Assembly (NCBI RefSeq): GCF_002752635.1
Contig: NZ_AYTW01000045.1
Span: forward strand, 1 to 53,408
Length of the DNA: 53,408 nucleotides
Reading direction: 5' to 3'
Source: Mesotoga sp. Brook.08.105.5.1
Lineage (GTDB): Bacteria; Thermotogota; Thermotogae; Petrotogales; Kosmotogaceae
The notes beneath the pieces were generated by a model, which saw only the letters and a list, made by a program, of their open reading frames with translations, had not been told where the DNA came from and did not search any database. A program made the translations under genes and the position numbers. Positions 42,420 to 51,484 of the stretch are shown here, in pieces; the first letter of the stretch is position 1, and each line of letters starts with the position of its first letter.

Positions 42420-42655
42420 ACGGGTTTTTCCAGTCAAGCTCCGCTTGGCCACTCTCGCCTTCGGCGAGGCCAGTTCCACTTCGCGGGCTAGAGCCGCTGA
42501 ACGCCAGAAGTTCCGCTGTACGGTTAAGACCGAGGACCCGCTGAACGCTGCTCAAAACAACGTTGTCCGTCAACGGTCCACCGTCCACCGAGAAGAGCGG
42601 ACCTTCGACAAGATCAAAACCGAGATCCCGAAACAAGTTCGGGATGACGAGGTTA
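42420..42655 (+). repeat. Second dispersed repeat, copy 1
   Basis: About 230 bases closely similar to 44010-44190. It begins with stacked small palindromes with TTCG turns (GCTCCGCTTGGCC, GCCTTCGGC, CACTTCGCGG), continues with GTCCGTCAACGGTCCACCG, GAGAAGAGC and CTTCGACAAGATCAAAACCG, and ends in the hairpin CCCGAAACAAGTTCGGG plus ATGAC. Fragments also occur near 7309, 42138, 43945 and 44290. Confidence 0.8.
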
Positions 42656-43116
42656 GGGAGTTACGAAAATCTCTTCGCAAAAACGATGGAAGAAGTCTTC
42701 GAAAAGCCTCTATCGGAATGACGTCCTCAGTAGCGCTGACAATCGTGAATTGGGCGATCGTCTCTTTGCAAAACCCCAGACTCCAGACCCGCTCCTTGGT
42801 TTGTTCTTGCAACTCACAACTTGGCACTTGCATCTGCTGTTGGTCCTAACCAAGAACGAAGAACAGATACTCGCTCTGGAACGAAGAACAGTTTTCTTCG
42901 GCGAACGGAGAACCAGTTTTGTTGCTCTTCCTACCACGAACCCGCAACCCCCAACCCCGTTCTTTCCAGCTTTCAGCGTATTTTAGCAAGCGGAAAGCGG
43001 TTCTTCTCGATGAGCGGAGGACCGCCAAACGGATAACTCCTTTCTTGAACATGTAATCATTCTAAATAGTCATAAGAAGACCGATAATATTTGTCTAGAA
43101 TTACATGGAGGTATTT

Positions 43117-43818
43117 ATGAAAAGGATTGTCTCAATAATGTTTTTACTCGCATTGATAGGAGTGTTTACTATGGCCAGTTCTGAAATACCAGTAGTTGAT
43201 GCTAATCTGCCAGAAAAGCTAGAAACCGCAACCTTCGGATTGGGTTGTTTCTGGGGTTCTGAAGCGGTATTTGGTGGGATAAGAGGAGTATACAGGACCA
43301 GCGTTGGATACGCAGGAGGCACGAAGGTTAATCCAAGCTATTATTCTCTCGGGGATCACACTGAAGTAGTTCAGATAGAGTTTGACCCTTCAGTTATCTC
43401 TTATGAAGAACTTCTGGGACTTTTTTGGCAGTCTCACAATTCTTATGTGAATTACAAGGTTCAGTACATGTCTCTCATTCTCTATCACAACGAGCAACAG
43501 AAAGAGATCGCCGAAAGGTTCATTGATTTGAAGGAGAACGAGACCGGCAGGAAGGCGGCCACAGAAGTCTCGCGAATGACCGAGTTCTACAGAGGCGAGG
43601 ATTACCATCTCAAGTTCTATCTCCAGAGAGATAAGGAGATTCTAAACGATCTTCTAAGATACTACGAAGACATCTTCGCTTTGAACGATTCAACTGTGGC
43701 GGCCAGGTTAAACTCTCTCCTGGCTGGAAAGGGAGACCCCGACCTTATGAAAAACGAGTACGAAGGCTACGGCCTCCAGGATAGAGCTCTCGAAAAGGTG
43801 AGAAAGATTCTCTATTAG
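43117..43818 (+). CDS. msrA: Exported peptide methionine sulfoxide reductase A
   Basis: MsrA reduces methionine-S-sulfoxide in proteins. Start at 43117, because GGAGG lies six bases before it; an ATG four codons upstream is inside the ribosome site. The 233-residue product has an N-terminal signal peptide (KRIVSIMFLLALIGVFTMAS), then the active site GCFWG with Cys44 and the family patterns VGYAGG, YYSLGDHTEVVQIEFDP and EDYHLKFYLQR. The tail of about 50 residues beyond the core is longer than usual. Export implies repair of surface or periplasmic proteins. The gene is alone between two repeat-rich spacers. Confidence 0.9.
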   Translation: MKRIVSIMFLLALIGVFTMASSEIPVVDANLPEKLETATFGLGCFWGSEAVFGGIRGVYRTSVGYAGGTKVNPSYYSLGDHTEVVQIEFDPSVISYEELLGLFWQSHNSYVNYKVQYMSLILYHNEQQKEIAERFIDLKENETGRKAATEVSRMTEFYRGEDYHLKFYLQRDKEILNDLLRYYEDIFALNDSTVAARLNSLLAGKGDPDLMKNEYEGYGLQDRALEKVRKILY

Positions 43819-44009
43819 AGTGAAAAGAGTTTCGGAAAAAACCAGGTTAGAGTCTGGTCTGGATTAATGGGTAAGAGAGAGAAGTAGATAAAACTCATTA
43901 TCGAGAGCGTAGATTCGATATAAGAGACTTGATAAAAGTTGTACGTCAACGGTCTACCGTCCTCCGAATCTGAATGCCTTCGGCAGGAGTCCATATTAAA
44001 GCTTTCTAC

Positions 44010-44190
44010 TGCCGCAGGCCAGTCAGGCTTCGCCTGGCCAGTCGCACTTCGCGCGGCCAGTTCCGCTTCGCGGGAGAAGAGCCGCTGTACGCTGATGAAA
44101 ACCACGTTATCCGTCAACGGTTCACCGTTCTCCGAGAAGAGCACCTTCGACAAGATCAAAACCGAGAACCCGAAACAAGTTCGGGATGAC
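44010..44190 (+). repeat. Second dispersed repeat, copy 2
   Basis: Near copy of 42420-42655. Palindromic GGCTTCGCCTGGCC, ACTTCGCGCGGCC and GCTTCGCGG, then TCCGTCAACGGTTCACCG, GAGAAGAGC, CTTCGACAAGATCAAAACCG and the final hairpin CCCGAAACAAGTTCGGG. The last 105 bases match copy 1 with only scattered differences. Confidence 0.8.
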
Positions 44191-44453
44191 AGTGAATGAT
44201 TATTCCGAAAAGGATAGATTCCGTCATTCCGACAAAGCTCCTGGTCTGAATCTTGATGCTATTACTTCACGTCTCTTCACGACAAACGGAGAACCACTCA
44301 ACGGTCAACCAGTTTCTCTAGATCTTACGAGCCCGTAGCACCAACCCCGGTCTTTAATAAGCCCAGATCCTGAACAGGAGAACTTCAGGATGACAGAATA
44401 AGTTGGTTTTGATCGGATTGCTTCAGTTTGCTTGCTCTTTTTTTGGTTTTTGC

Positions 44454-44555
44454 CTCCTGGTGGGTAAGCGCCAAAATCACTTCCTCAAATGCCCTTCCGG
44501 GAATCACTTCCTCGCGCCAGCGAGCCCAACTTCCTGGCGAAGCCAGCATCACTTC
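44454..44555 (-). repeat. Hairpin-array repeat, locus D
   Basis: Opposite orientation to B and C, same as A. Words AATCACTTC at 44475 and 44502, CCCAACTTC at 44525 and CATCACTTC at 44547. The hairpins at 44511-44524 (CTCGC/GCGAG) and 44534-44546 (CTGGC/GCCAG) are identical to those of locus A and in the same order; the first two hairpins are partly decayed. Confidence 0.75.
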
Positions 44556-44693
44556 TGTTCTTGCTCTTACCAACCCCCTACCTGCTAACACCGGCCCCGG
44601 TCTTTGCTCCTTCAACTTACAACTTGCATCTTGGAACTGATCCTTTGCTCTTTCCAACCCCCGACCGCCGACCCCCAACCCCGTTCTTACAAC

Positions 44694-45302
44694 TCATCTC
44701 TCAATCAGTTCTACTCCCGCTCTTCTGAATTCCTCAATAGTTCTCTGAACATCGCCTATGTTTGCTTCAACACCTTTTGTTCCATTTATTATTACGTTTA
44801 TCTTGAAGCCGGCCAGGAGAGCATCGTGAACCGTGTATTTGAGGCAGTAGTCCAGAGCTAGTCCGCAGATATCAAGCTCTTCAATTCCGAGTGCTCTTAG
44901 TAGCCCATCTGTTCCCAGTTCCGTTCCGTCGTTTTCTCTGAAGATCGAGTAGCTGTCAACATGGGGATGGGTTCCCTTTCTGATTATGTAGTCAAACCGG
45001 TTGGTCTCAATGTTGGTGTGGAATGCCGCCCCGTGGGTTCCCTGCTGGCAGTGGACGGGCCACAAGACGGGGCCAATTCCTTTTTCATTGTCGAATGGTG
45101 TAAAGGGCTCTTTCCCGTGGTTGACCGCAAAGCTCATATGATTGGAGGGGTGCCAGTCCTGCCCCGCAACTATCGCCTTATACACAGAGTCTCTCATAGC
45201 TCTGTTTATCGCTTCGTTTATCTGGCTTGCGCCGCTCACTGGCAGTGAACCTGTTTCGTAAAAGTCGTTCTGAACATCAACAACTATTAATGCCTTGCGC
45301 AT
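44694..45302 (-). CDS. pncA: Nicotinamidase (PncA-like)
   Basis: A 202-residue isochorismatase-fold amidase that converts nicotinamide to nicotinate for NAD salvage. Start at 45302, seven bases after GAGGT; the open frame continues 15 codons further into the upstream gene. The catalytic triad is visible: Asp9 (VVDVQNDF), Lys109 (IIRKGTHP) and Cys153 (LALDYCLKYT). Metal ligands Asp49, His51 and His55 are in GQDWHPSNH. It is last in a three-gene operon. Confidence 0.92.
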   Translation of the reverse strand: MRKALIVVDVQNDFYETGSLPVSGASQINEAINRAMRDSVYKAIVAGQDWHPSNHMSFAVNHGKEPFTPFDNEKGIGPVLWPVHCQQGTHGAAFHTNIETNRFDYIIRKGTHPHVDSYSIFRENDGTELGTDGLLRALGIEELDICGLALDYCLKYTVHDALLAGFKINVIINGTKGVEANIGDVQRTIEEFRRAGVELIER

Positions 45303-45307
45303 CTTCA

Positions 45308-46336
45308 TCACCTCACTTCTTCCTGGAGTGCCCGAAGTCTTCCGCATAGTTCATCGTCAACTGAACTCAGTGCAAACAGAGTTACTTCGTCCGGTTCGAG
45401 TTCCCTTACTTGCTTTATGAGTTCTATAAACTCATCCCATCTGGAGGCATAGTTGAATGCACCCAGTCCGATTCTGATATTGTTCAGGGAGCCGTGAAGA
45501 CTGCGGATGTTTTTCACCCTTGAGATTACTTCCTCCGGCTCTTTGCCATATGCCATGACAACTGCCGCATCAATAAGGCCGTTTTCCAGCCACTCAAGCC
45601 AGGGTTGAAGACGCTCATGTACGGCTCTCTCCGAATAATCATCATAGACTGCGCAGGATAGCTTTTTGCCCTTGCTTCGAACTGTTTCGGAGATCATCGA
45701 GACCTGTCTTGTCACCGCGTCGATTCTGAAGCGATCGAAGCTATCCGTGCCATTCGACAAGCCTTCTTCGTTCAGCCAATCTCTATACTCGGCCAATGCA
45801 ATCGGGTTGAATCCAAAACTCCTGAAGGGGTACCTTATGAAATCAAGATGGACCTCTTCTATATCGTAATTTGAGATTTCCGAAGCAATCTCCTCTGTGA
45901 ACTCTCTCACGCCTGCTACACCAGGATCGACGTAAGGGCCGAAGACTTCTTCGAGGTTGCAGGACGAATAGTCGAGCATTGAAGTGCCGTTTTCGTCAAC
46001 GGTAATCCATTCAGGATGTCTGTTCACTATGTGTACTGCCGACAAAGGTCTTCGCCTTTCGAAACCCCAAACCAGGTTGACATTCATCCAGGCCGAAATG
46101 TGAAAAGTCTTTCCCGAAGCTTCGGCAATAGCCTTCCTAAGAGCATCGAACGGCTGCACCAATTCCTCTGCAGGCGGAAGCAATGCTGAAGAGTAATAGG
46201 AGTCACCTCGACCAACAACCTGAATGTAAGCTCTACCTACGTTTATCCGATCGAGCCGATCGATCATTCTGCTCAGTGATTCGGGGGAAACAAGCTCTTT
46301 GCTTGTCACCCATACTCCCGGTTCAAGTCTGTTCAT
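45308..46336 (-). CDS. GHL10/YngK-type glycoside hydrolase-like protein
   Basis: A 342-residue TIM-barrel protein of the family-10-like glycosyl hydrolase group (DUF187 type). It has WVTSKELVSPESL at the start, HISAWMNVNLVWG, RHPEWITVDENG, then EVHLDFIRYPF (strand with the likely catalytic Asp), and DAAVVMAYGKE. No signal peptide is seen, although many relatives are exported; this one seems cytosolic. Substrate unknown. It lies five bases upstream of the nicotinamidase start. Confidence 0.75.
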   Translation of the reverse strand: MNRLEPGVWVTSKELVSPESLSRMIDRLDRINVGRAYIQVVGRGDSYYSSALLPPAEELVQPFDALRKAIAEASGKTFHISAWMNVNLVWGFERRRPLSAVHIVNRHPEWITVDENGTSMLDYSSCNLEEVFGPYVDPGVAGVREFTEEIASEISNYDIEEVHLDFIRYPFRSFGFNPIALAEYRDWLNEEGLSNGTDSFDRFRIDAVTRQVSMISETVRSKGKKLSCAVYDDYSERAVHERLQPWLEWLENGLIDAAVVMAYGKEPEEVISRVKNIRSLHGSLNNIRIGLGAFNYASRWDEFIELIKQVRELEPDEVTLFALSSVDDELCGRLRALQEEVR

Positions 46337-46379
46337 CTTTCTCCTCCTGCCGGCTAATCAGCAAGTTTCCGCCTGAAAC

Positions 46380-47246
46380 CTAGATGAAGTCAATCACATT
46401 GGATTTGTCGCTTATTTCGGGGATTATTATGCCCTTGCCGTCCGCCATTACTACCGTTACGCCGGGGCCGTGACCGGTAATTATACAGTCTCCGTGCACA
46501 ACTACTCCGATAGTAACGGAGCCCTCCATATAACCTCCAAGTCCGAAAGAATCGTTGTGATTTTCCAGGGCTACGAAATCGCCTATTCTAAGCCTGTCGA
46601 GACCGACTTTCTTTATGAGTGCCCTGTCATTTGTGATGATGTCGTAGTCGCCACCGGAAGGATCTCCCGATCCTGAGCCGGAACCCATGAGATAACCGGG
46701 TACTATTGCCCTTACTGGGAAGTAGATCTTTCCATCTCCTTCTCCAACGGGTATCCTGTCTAAAAGCTCAGGATCGATATTGTATACCCTGATTGAGGGA
46801 TAATCTTCAAGCACTAATCCCTGACCGAATCCGACAACCTGTATCTTGTCTCCGATCGCCATCCTCTTCTTTATGTCTTCTTTGAAGTGAATCAAGACAT
46901 GATTTATGCCGCCATGCTTGCCTATGACTATTCCCTTCTCCCCCTTTGCATCTCCGCTGATTAAAGTGGCCGAATTTCCGATACAGGAATAACCGACATA
47001 TGCTGAGTTCTTGTCAGCTTCGGAGTTCTTTGTCGAGACATCCGGCTCAACATGGTCGCCAACCATCTTGAAAGCACTGTCTCCAAGAGCAAAATTATAG
47101 GTAATGCCTCCCGTACCCGGGAAAAGTCTTGGAGTCCCATCTACTTCAAGTCTGAAAGGGCTTCTCCTTAGTGGATGTGCAACTTCGCCAGAGACAGAGA
47201 TCTTCACTACAAAAGCTTTGTTTGTCTTCAATGTCTTCTCCTCCAT
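46380..47246 (-). CDS. DUF4438-family protein
   Basis: A 288-residue conserved protein that I match from memory to DUF4438, a family with a Thermotoga maritima structure but no known function. It is rich in beta-strands and glycine (GSGSGSGDPSGGDYD at about 190-204, HGPGVTVVMADGKGIIIP near the end) and has no signal peptide. It is the first gene of the operon with the GHL10-like and nicotinamidase genes. Confidence 0.7.
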   Translation of the reverse strand: MEEKTLKTNKAFVVKISVSGEVAHPLRRSPFRLEVDGTPRLFPGTGGITYNFALGDSAFKMVGDHVEPDVSTKNSEADKNSAYVGYSCIGNSATLISGDAKGEKGIVIGKHGGINHVLIHFKEDIKKRMAIGDKIQVVGFGQGLVLEDYPSIRVYNIDPELLDRIPVGEGDGKIYFPVRAIVPGYLMGSGSGSGDPSGGDYDIITNDRALIKKVGLDRLRIGDFVALENHNDSFGLGGYMEGSVTIGVVVHGDCIITGHGPGVTVVMADGKGIIIPEISDKSNVIDFI

Positions 47247-47278
47247 TTGGTGTTCTTGTTAGCATGTAGTACATATAC

Positions 47279-47319
47279 ATTATATCAACTGAAGAACGTC
47301 GGTCGAAGCGTGATATAAT
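47279..47319. promoter_or_regulatory. Divergent promoters for the DUF4438 operon and ylqF
   Basis: TATAAT occurs on the minus strand at 47284-47279 (towards DUF4438) and on the plus strand at 47314-47319 (towards ylqF), 29 bases apart. Neither has a good -35. CTGGAGG (47325-47331) is the ylqF ribosome site, so that leader is only a few bases long. Confidence 0.5.
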
Positions 47320-47338
47320 CCACGCTGGAGGTAATCAT

Positions 47339-48175
47339 ATGTATTATCCGGGCCATATCCAGAAAGCGAAGAGACAGATCCAGAATTACATGAAGTCCGT
47401 AGACGGAGTTGTCGAGCTGCTTGATGCTAGGATTCCTCTCACTAGCAGGGCTTATGAAGCAGAACGGTTGTTTCAGAACAAACAGCGTATTGTCGTTCTG
47501 AACAAGTCTGACCTGGCCGATCCTGAGATCACTTCCATGTGGAAAGAGCATTTCAGAGCACAGGGAAGCGGAGTTGTAGAGGCTTCACTGAGATCAACAG
47601 ACGCCAGGAATTTCATAATCAGAGAAATCGTACCTCTATTAAAAAGCAGGTTCTACGAGAAGAGGTTCATGGTCGTCGGAATGCCAAACGTTGGAAAGTC
47701 TACCTTTATCAACAGACTCAAAGGCAAGAAATCACTGGCTGTAGGAAATAGACCGGGGATAACGCGTGGAGTACAATGGATAAATGTCTCTAAAAGCATT
47801 TCCGTTCTCGACACGCCGGGAATTCTATACTCTGAACTTCGCTCTCTGCAAGTAACGACGAAACTTCTAGCGGTAGGTTCCCTACCGTACGAGAAGTTTG
47901 GTCCGCTTGATGCTTTCGAAATGGTGCTTTCCTTAATTGTCGAAAGATACGGTAAGGTTCCCCTTGAGGATTACCTTGGTGAGAAATTCGCCAATGGAGA
48001 AGAGTTTGTCGAGAAGTTCTGCAGAAGAAGAAACTATCTTGCCAAACAGGGAGCGCTCGACACAACCAGAGGAGCCCACACTTTTCTCAGAGAGGTCGCG
48101 GCCGGGAAGGCAGGAAGGTTTTCCTTCGAAGATCCCAAAAGCTTTTACAGTACCGATTCGCCCGAAACAGAGTGA
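47339..48175 (+). CDS. rbgA: Ribosome biogenesis GTPase YlqF/RbgA
   Basis: A 278-residue circularly permuted GTPase needed for late assembly of the 50S ribosomal subunit. The G-motif order is permuted as expected: G4 NKSD (residues 55-58) comes first, then G1 GMPNVGKS (114-121) and G3 DTPG (about 158-161). The N-terminal MYYPGHIQKAKRQI is typical of the family. The last 31 bases overlap the end of the convergent radical SAM gene. Confidence 0.93.
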   Translation: MYYPGHIQKAKRQIQNYMKSVDGVVELLDARIPLTSRAYEAERLFQNKQRIVVLNKSDLADPEITSMWKEHFRAQGSGVVEASLRSTDARNFIIREIVPLLKSRFYEKRFMVVGMPNVGKSTFINRLKGKKSLAVGNRPGITRGVQWINVSKSISVLDTPGILYSELRSLQVTTKLLAVGSLPYEKFGPLDAFEMVLSLIVERYGKVPLEDYLGEKFANGEEFVEKFCRRRNYLAKQGALDTTRGAHTFLREVAAGKAGRFSFEDPKSFYSTDSPETE

Positions 48176-49380
48176 TCTCTCGCTCTGCTTCTCAAATCGG
48201 CCCATATTTGATCAATAAAACTGTAGGTCAGCCACTCTTCGATGATGTGGAGTTCCCTTGTGCCCAATCTGGTTGGTTTGATGATGTCACTCTCTCTTTT
48301 GAGATACCCTCTTGTTATTGTCGAGTAAAGGAGAAATCTCATCCTCAATGGAAGTCTTCCAAAGTGTTCTTCAACACTGCCGAGATCGAGGTGGCCACCG
48401 TAAAGCGCCCAGAAAGAGTAATAGAGAATCGCCGAAAACTTACCCATTTTGATCGTCTTACTGACCGGAAGCTTCCCGGAATCGACAAAGGAGAAGTATT
48501 CATCGAGAGAAAAGGTATTAGTTCGAAAATCCTTTCCGTTGAAGGAAGAGGCGCTCGTGCCAATTCCCATAAAGAACTCACGTGAAACAGAGCTGTACTT
48601 TCTCTTTTCTCCCCTCTTTTTGAAGGTCCAGAGAGAATCTCTAACATAACCATTTGTGAGAGCGACGTCTTCAAGTTCTTCCAGTATCTCGAGTTCCTTC
48701 TCGGGATCGTTCTTAGTGTTTTTGTAGGCCGTGTCTGCAAAACGCATCATTGGATAGACTGATACCTGTTCCGGGCCGTAAGAAATAGCCGTCTCAAGAT
48801 CCTCAACGATTCTTCCCCGGTCAAGTTGGTAATCGAAGATCAAGTCTACGTCTACAAAGTCAAAGCCCGCCGAAGTAGTCTCGGCTATCGAATTATGCGA
48901 AACGCTGGAATCCTGTCTCCTTCGCCCCATAGAGTTCAAAGTGAAATCGTCGAAGGATTGTATTCCCAGACTGACGAAGTTAACGCCAGTCTCTCTTATT
49001 TCTTCAAGCCTCTTAATGGAAACATCTGCCGGGTGGATTTCAAGAGCGATTTCGCCATTCGCCATTTCCCTGAAATGAGAGACAACTCCCTTTAGAAGGT
49101 TCAGGTCATAAGAAGGTGTTCCACCTCCTATGTATATGGAACTGAATTGTGCGATTTTTTGGAGATCGGATTCGCGCTTCAAAGTCGTTAGGTATTTGTT
49201 TGTCAGTTTAGAGTCGTATTTGATTTTGTTGTAGGGGCAAAAGCTGCAAAACTCCGGGCAAAATGGTATGTGTATATACAGCCCTGGGGATGAATTAAAG
49301 CTCAGTGGTCCAGCACCATCCGCGTCCTCTATTATAAACAGCCTTTTGCCAAGTTCCATAACTCTTTCGGTAAGACTCAT
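48145..49380 (-). CDS. HemN/HemW-like radical SAM protein
   Basis: A 411-residue radical SAM enzyme of the coproporphyrinogen-oxidase-like group. The [4Fe-4S] ligands are Cys41, Cys45 and Cys48 (CPEFCSFC), followed by PYNKI, the IYIGGGTPS strand and GVNFVSLGIQSFDDF. Relatives include HemN, the heme chaperone HemW and heme-degrading ChuW-like enzymes. The extra aromatic after the third cysteine (CPY) resembles HemW-type proteins, but the exact role cannot be assigned. GGGAGGG precedes the ATG. Confidence 0.78.
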   Translation of the reverse strand: MSLTERVMELGKRLFIIEDADGAGPLSFNSSPGLYIHIPFCPEFCSFCPYNKIKYDSKLTNKYLTTLKRESDLQKIAQFSSIYIGGGTPSYDLNLLKGVVSHFREMANGEIALEIHPADVSIKRLEEIRETGVNFVSLGIQSFDDFTLNSMGRRRQDSSVSHNSIAETTSAGFDFVDVDLIFDYQLDRGRIVEDLETAISYGPEQVSVYPMMRFADTAYKNTKNDPEKELEILEELEDVALTNGYVRDSLWTFKKRGEKRKYSSVSREFFMGIGTSASSFNGKDFRTNTFSLDEYFSFVDSGKLPVSKTIKMGKFSAILYYSFWALYGGHLDLGSVEEHFGRLPLRMRFLLYSTITRGYLKRESDIIKPTRLGTRELHIIEEWLTYSFIDQIWADLRSRARDHSVSGESVL

Positions 49381-49765
49381 TTTTTGCCCTCCCGCTCCAT
49401 TCTAGTACGTAAAGTGTGCTAATATAATATATGTTTTGAGCATATATCTTATTCTATTTGGATTACATCCCACATTTCTCACCTTTTTGACGTTGAACTC
49501 ACCGGAATTATCGATTCGCGGCTAGAAACATCTTCGAATATGGTCTTACCACTTACCATGCGGTTCCTGCTGAAACCACACGGTCTTTGGTTCATCTGTT
49601 GTTTTCTACAGCACTCAGTCAGGATGAGTTAGTGGATGGGGATTGTCATTGAGATGCTATCCTGCTACTGTCCTGTTCAAATGTGAGCTATCTGCTCTTC
49701 AACGAAAATGTGTTCATCAAACAGCATCCGGGGTATATCTCAGATTCTCTCCTCATCTGCTGTGT
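49381..49765. other. Intergenic region between radical SAM gene and insertion sequence
   Basis: 385 bases with no supported gene. The AT-rich 49419-49455 (AATATAATATATG) probably holds the radical SAM promoter on the minus strand. The left end of the insertion sequence should lie somewhere between about 49440 and 49765, but I found no convincing terminal inverted repeat. Confidence 0.45.
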
Positions 49766-51484
49766 TTAAGTCACTATTGGTGTACACAAACACTCTGGAT
49801 CAAGAAATACCGAAGAGTCGAGTCCCAGAGTTTCAAGAAACGACTGTTGTTGTTCTGTCGGACCCTTTAACAGCCATCGTTGGCCTTTGAGTAGTATGAC
49901 CTGAATACCAAGAAAGACTGTTGTCATCATGAACGCAGTGGGTTTGTTTGTCTTTTTGTTATCCCAACCAGGAACGGTAGAGTTCGTTTGCTCCAGGTAT
50001 AACCTCATGGATCGTTCCATAAGCCTCCATACCATAAGGGCAATGATCAGGATCATACCAAGAGCATCAATACGTGAAGGTGTCTTGAGAAACAGATCAT
50101 TTACTACCAGCGGGTCTTTGAGAAATGCAAAGTCACTCTCAACGATGTATTGTCCCTTGTAAGTTCGAACGATTCCTTTACTGTCCAAAGCGTCTTTGCC
50201 CTGAGCCGGGACGTTGGTCAACAAGACAAAACATCCAGCCATTTCTTTCTCTCTTTCTATCCCTTCAGTCCGTTCATTGAGTTTGTAAGAAAGCTGGTAG
50301 TGAGTAACTGTGGGAACGGGTCTGTCCTTGGGCGGGCGTCCCCGTTGTCTTACTTCCACTGGATCAATGCTGACAGAAACCTTGTGGAGCCTATCCGAAA
50401 GTTTCTCTACCTTTAGTGCTGCTGCTTCGGCATCAGCGTAGCAGAAGTATACCTTTTGGATACGCTTCAGTTGTTTGGAGATCGAGCTCTTCGATGCAGC
50501 AATTTGTCTGTCCAGTTTCTTCTGCTTTCTTTTGTCATGTGAATCAGAATGAACAACAACGGCTCTGTAGGATGTATCATACAGCTTCACAGATGTCTCA
50601 TAAGCTTTGTATTGTGTATGAGAACGAGCGTCAGTATCTGAAGGCTCTGCTACAGGTCCTATGTACTCCCATTGCTTTGCATTTACTGCTTCAATGATGG
50701 CTGCTTTACACTCATTATATGTTGCAGGTAGACGAGAGATGAAACGGTTCGTTCCTATTGCCTTCAGATTGTCCTGAGTGACCATGGCAGAATCAGCAAC
50801 GTAGACAAATGCCCCCGATCCAAGCCCGTGCTTTGCCATGATGGAGCTTATGCGTGACAACATCTGGTTGTTCGATGTCTTATCCGATGCATTTCCATCC
50901 AGGGTTCTGCCAAAGATGGGAACTCCCCTGTCTACACACAGCAGTTCTGTCATGAATTGTTTGAGTTGAGGCTGATAATCTTTGCTGTGACCATAAGTGA
51001 TCAATGGCCCTGGGGGTGGTTCTTCTTCCTCACATTGGCGATACTCTCCCCACACACTGGTAGAGGTAGTATCGTAACTGAGAGTTCTCAAGTCAAGCTT
51101 GAAAATAGATGCTGCACGCTGACCTATCTCTGTAATTATCTTCGATGTCCCACAGGCGAAGACGGCATCAAGGGACCTGGCAAGGTTGGTATCATTGAAG
51201 CTGTGGACATCAATCTTCTGTCCCAGCAATAACTCGGTATCCTGAGTTGCAAGAAAGTTTTCCAGCCTGTATAAGGGGCTCCTTCCTGACAAAACATCCA
51301 GTACCATGGCTTGAACCACCAGCCCGGGACGCAGTTCCATCTTTGAAGAAACCATCTGGTCTACAACTTCTGCCAGTTTGAGTTTCTTGCAGTATGCTGC
51401 AGCAATAGGAAGGAAACCATGATTATATACGCTCGCATCTTTCAGTCCTGCCAGTTCATCAGGTAAGTGATCATGATCTTTCAT
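49766..51484 (-). CDS. IS1634-family transposase
   Basis: A 572-residue DDE transposase of the IS4 superfamily, IS1634 group. Catalytic residues: Asp138 (LSYDTTSTSVWG), Asp231 (VYVADSAMVT) and the Glu in YIVESDFAFLKDPL, about 90% of the way through the DDE core. It is uninterrupted and near full length for the family, so the element may still be active. It overlaps the accessory ORF upstream by 14 bases. Confidence 0.92.
   Translation of the reverse strand: MKDHDHLPDELAGLKDASVYNHGFLPIAAAYCKKLKLAEVVDQMVSSKMELRPGLVVQAMVLDVLSGRSPLYRLENFLATQDTELLLGQKIDVHSFNDTNLARSLDAVFACGTSKIITEIGQRAASIFKLDLRTLSYDTTSTSVWGEYRQCEEEEPPPGPLITYGHSKDYQPQLKQFMTELLCVDRGVPIFGRTLDGNASDKTSNNQMLSRISSIMAKHGLGSGAFVYVADSAMVTQDNLKAIGTNRFISRLPATYNECKAAIIEAVNAKQWEYIGPVAEPSDTDARSHTQYKAYETSVKLYDTSYRAVVVHSDSHDKRKQKKLDRQIAASKSSISKQLKRIQKVYFCYADAEAAALKVEKLSDRLHKVSVSIDPVEVRQRGRPPKDRPVPTVTHYQLSYKLNERTEGIEREKEMAGCFVLLTNVPAQGKDALDSKGIVRTYKGQYIVESDFAFLKDPLVVNDLFLKTPSRIDALGMILIIALMVWRLMERSMRLYLEQTNSTVPGWDNKKTNKPTAFMMTTVFLGIQVILLKGQRWLLKGPTEQQQSFLETLGLDSSVFLDPECLCTPIVT

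Larger units (their letters stand above)
42011..43116. other. 1.1-kb repeat-rich intergenic region
   Basis: No gene is supported; open frames here are low-complexity and built from repeats. It holds hairpin-array locus C (42184-42290), a copy of the 230-bp second repeat (42420-42655), and a pyrimidine-rich tail with words shared with 1-240 and 44556-44690 (42775-42975). The last 100 bases lead into msrA. Several hairpins may serve as terminators for the Mbx operon. Confidence 0.65.
43819..44693. other. 875-bp repeat-rich intergenic region
   Basis: No gene is supported. It holds a partial GTCAACGGT repeat (43940-43975), copy 2 of the second repeat (44010-44190), repeat-like stretches with CAACGGTCAACC (44278-44310), hairpin-array locus D (44454-44555) and a pyrimidine-rich tail with AACCCCCGACC and CCCAACCCCGTTCTT words (44556-44692). 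It separates convergent msrA and the nicotinamidase gene. Confidence 0.65.

Noticed and set aside
42113-43036. Several open frames on both strands in 42113-43036 and 43815-44678
   Set aside because: They are built from dispersed repeats, overlap each other in all frames and share peptide fragments only because the DNA repeats.
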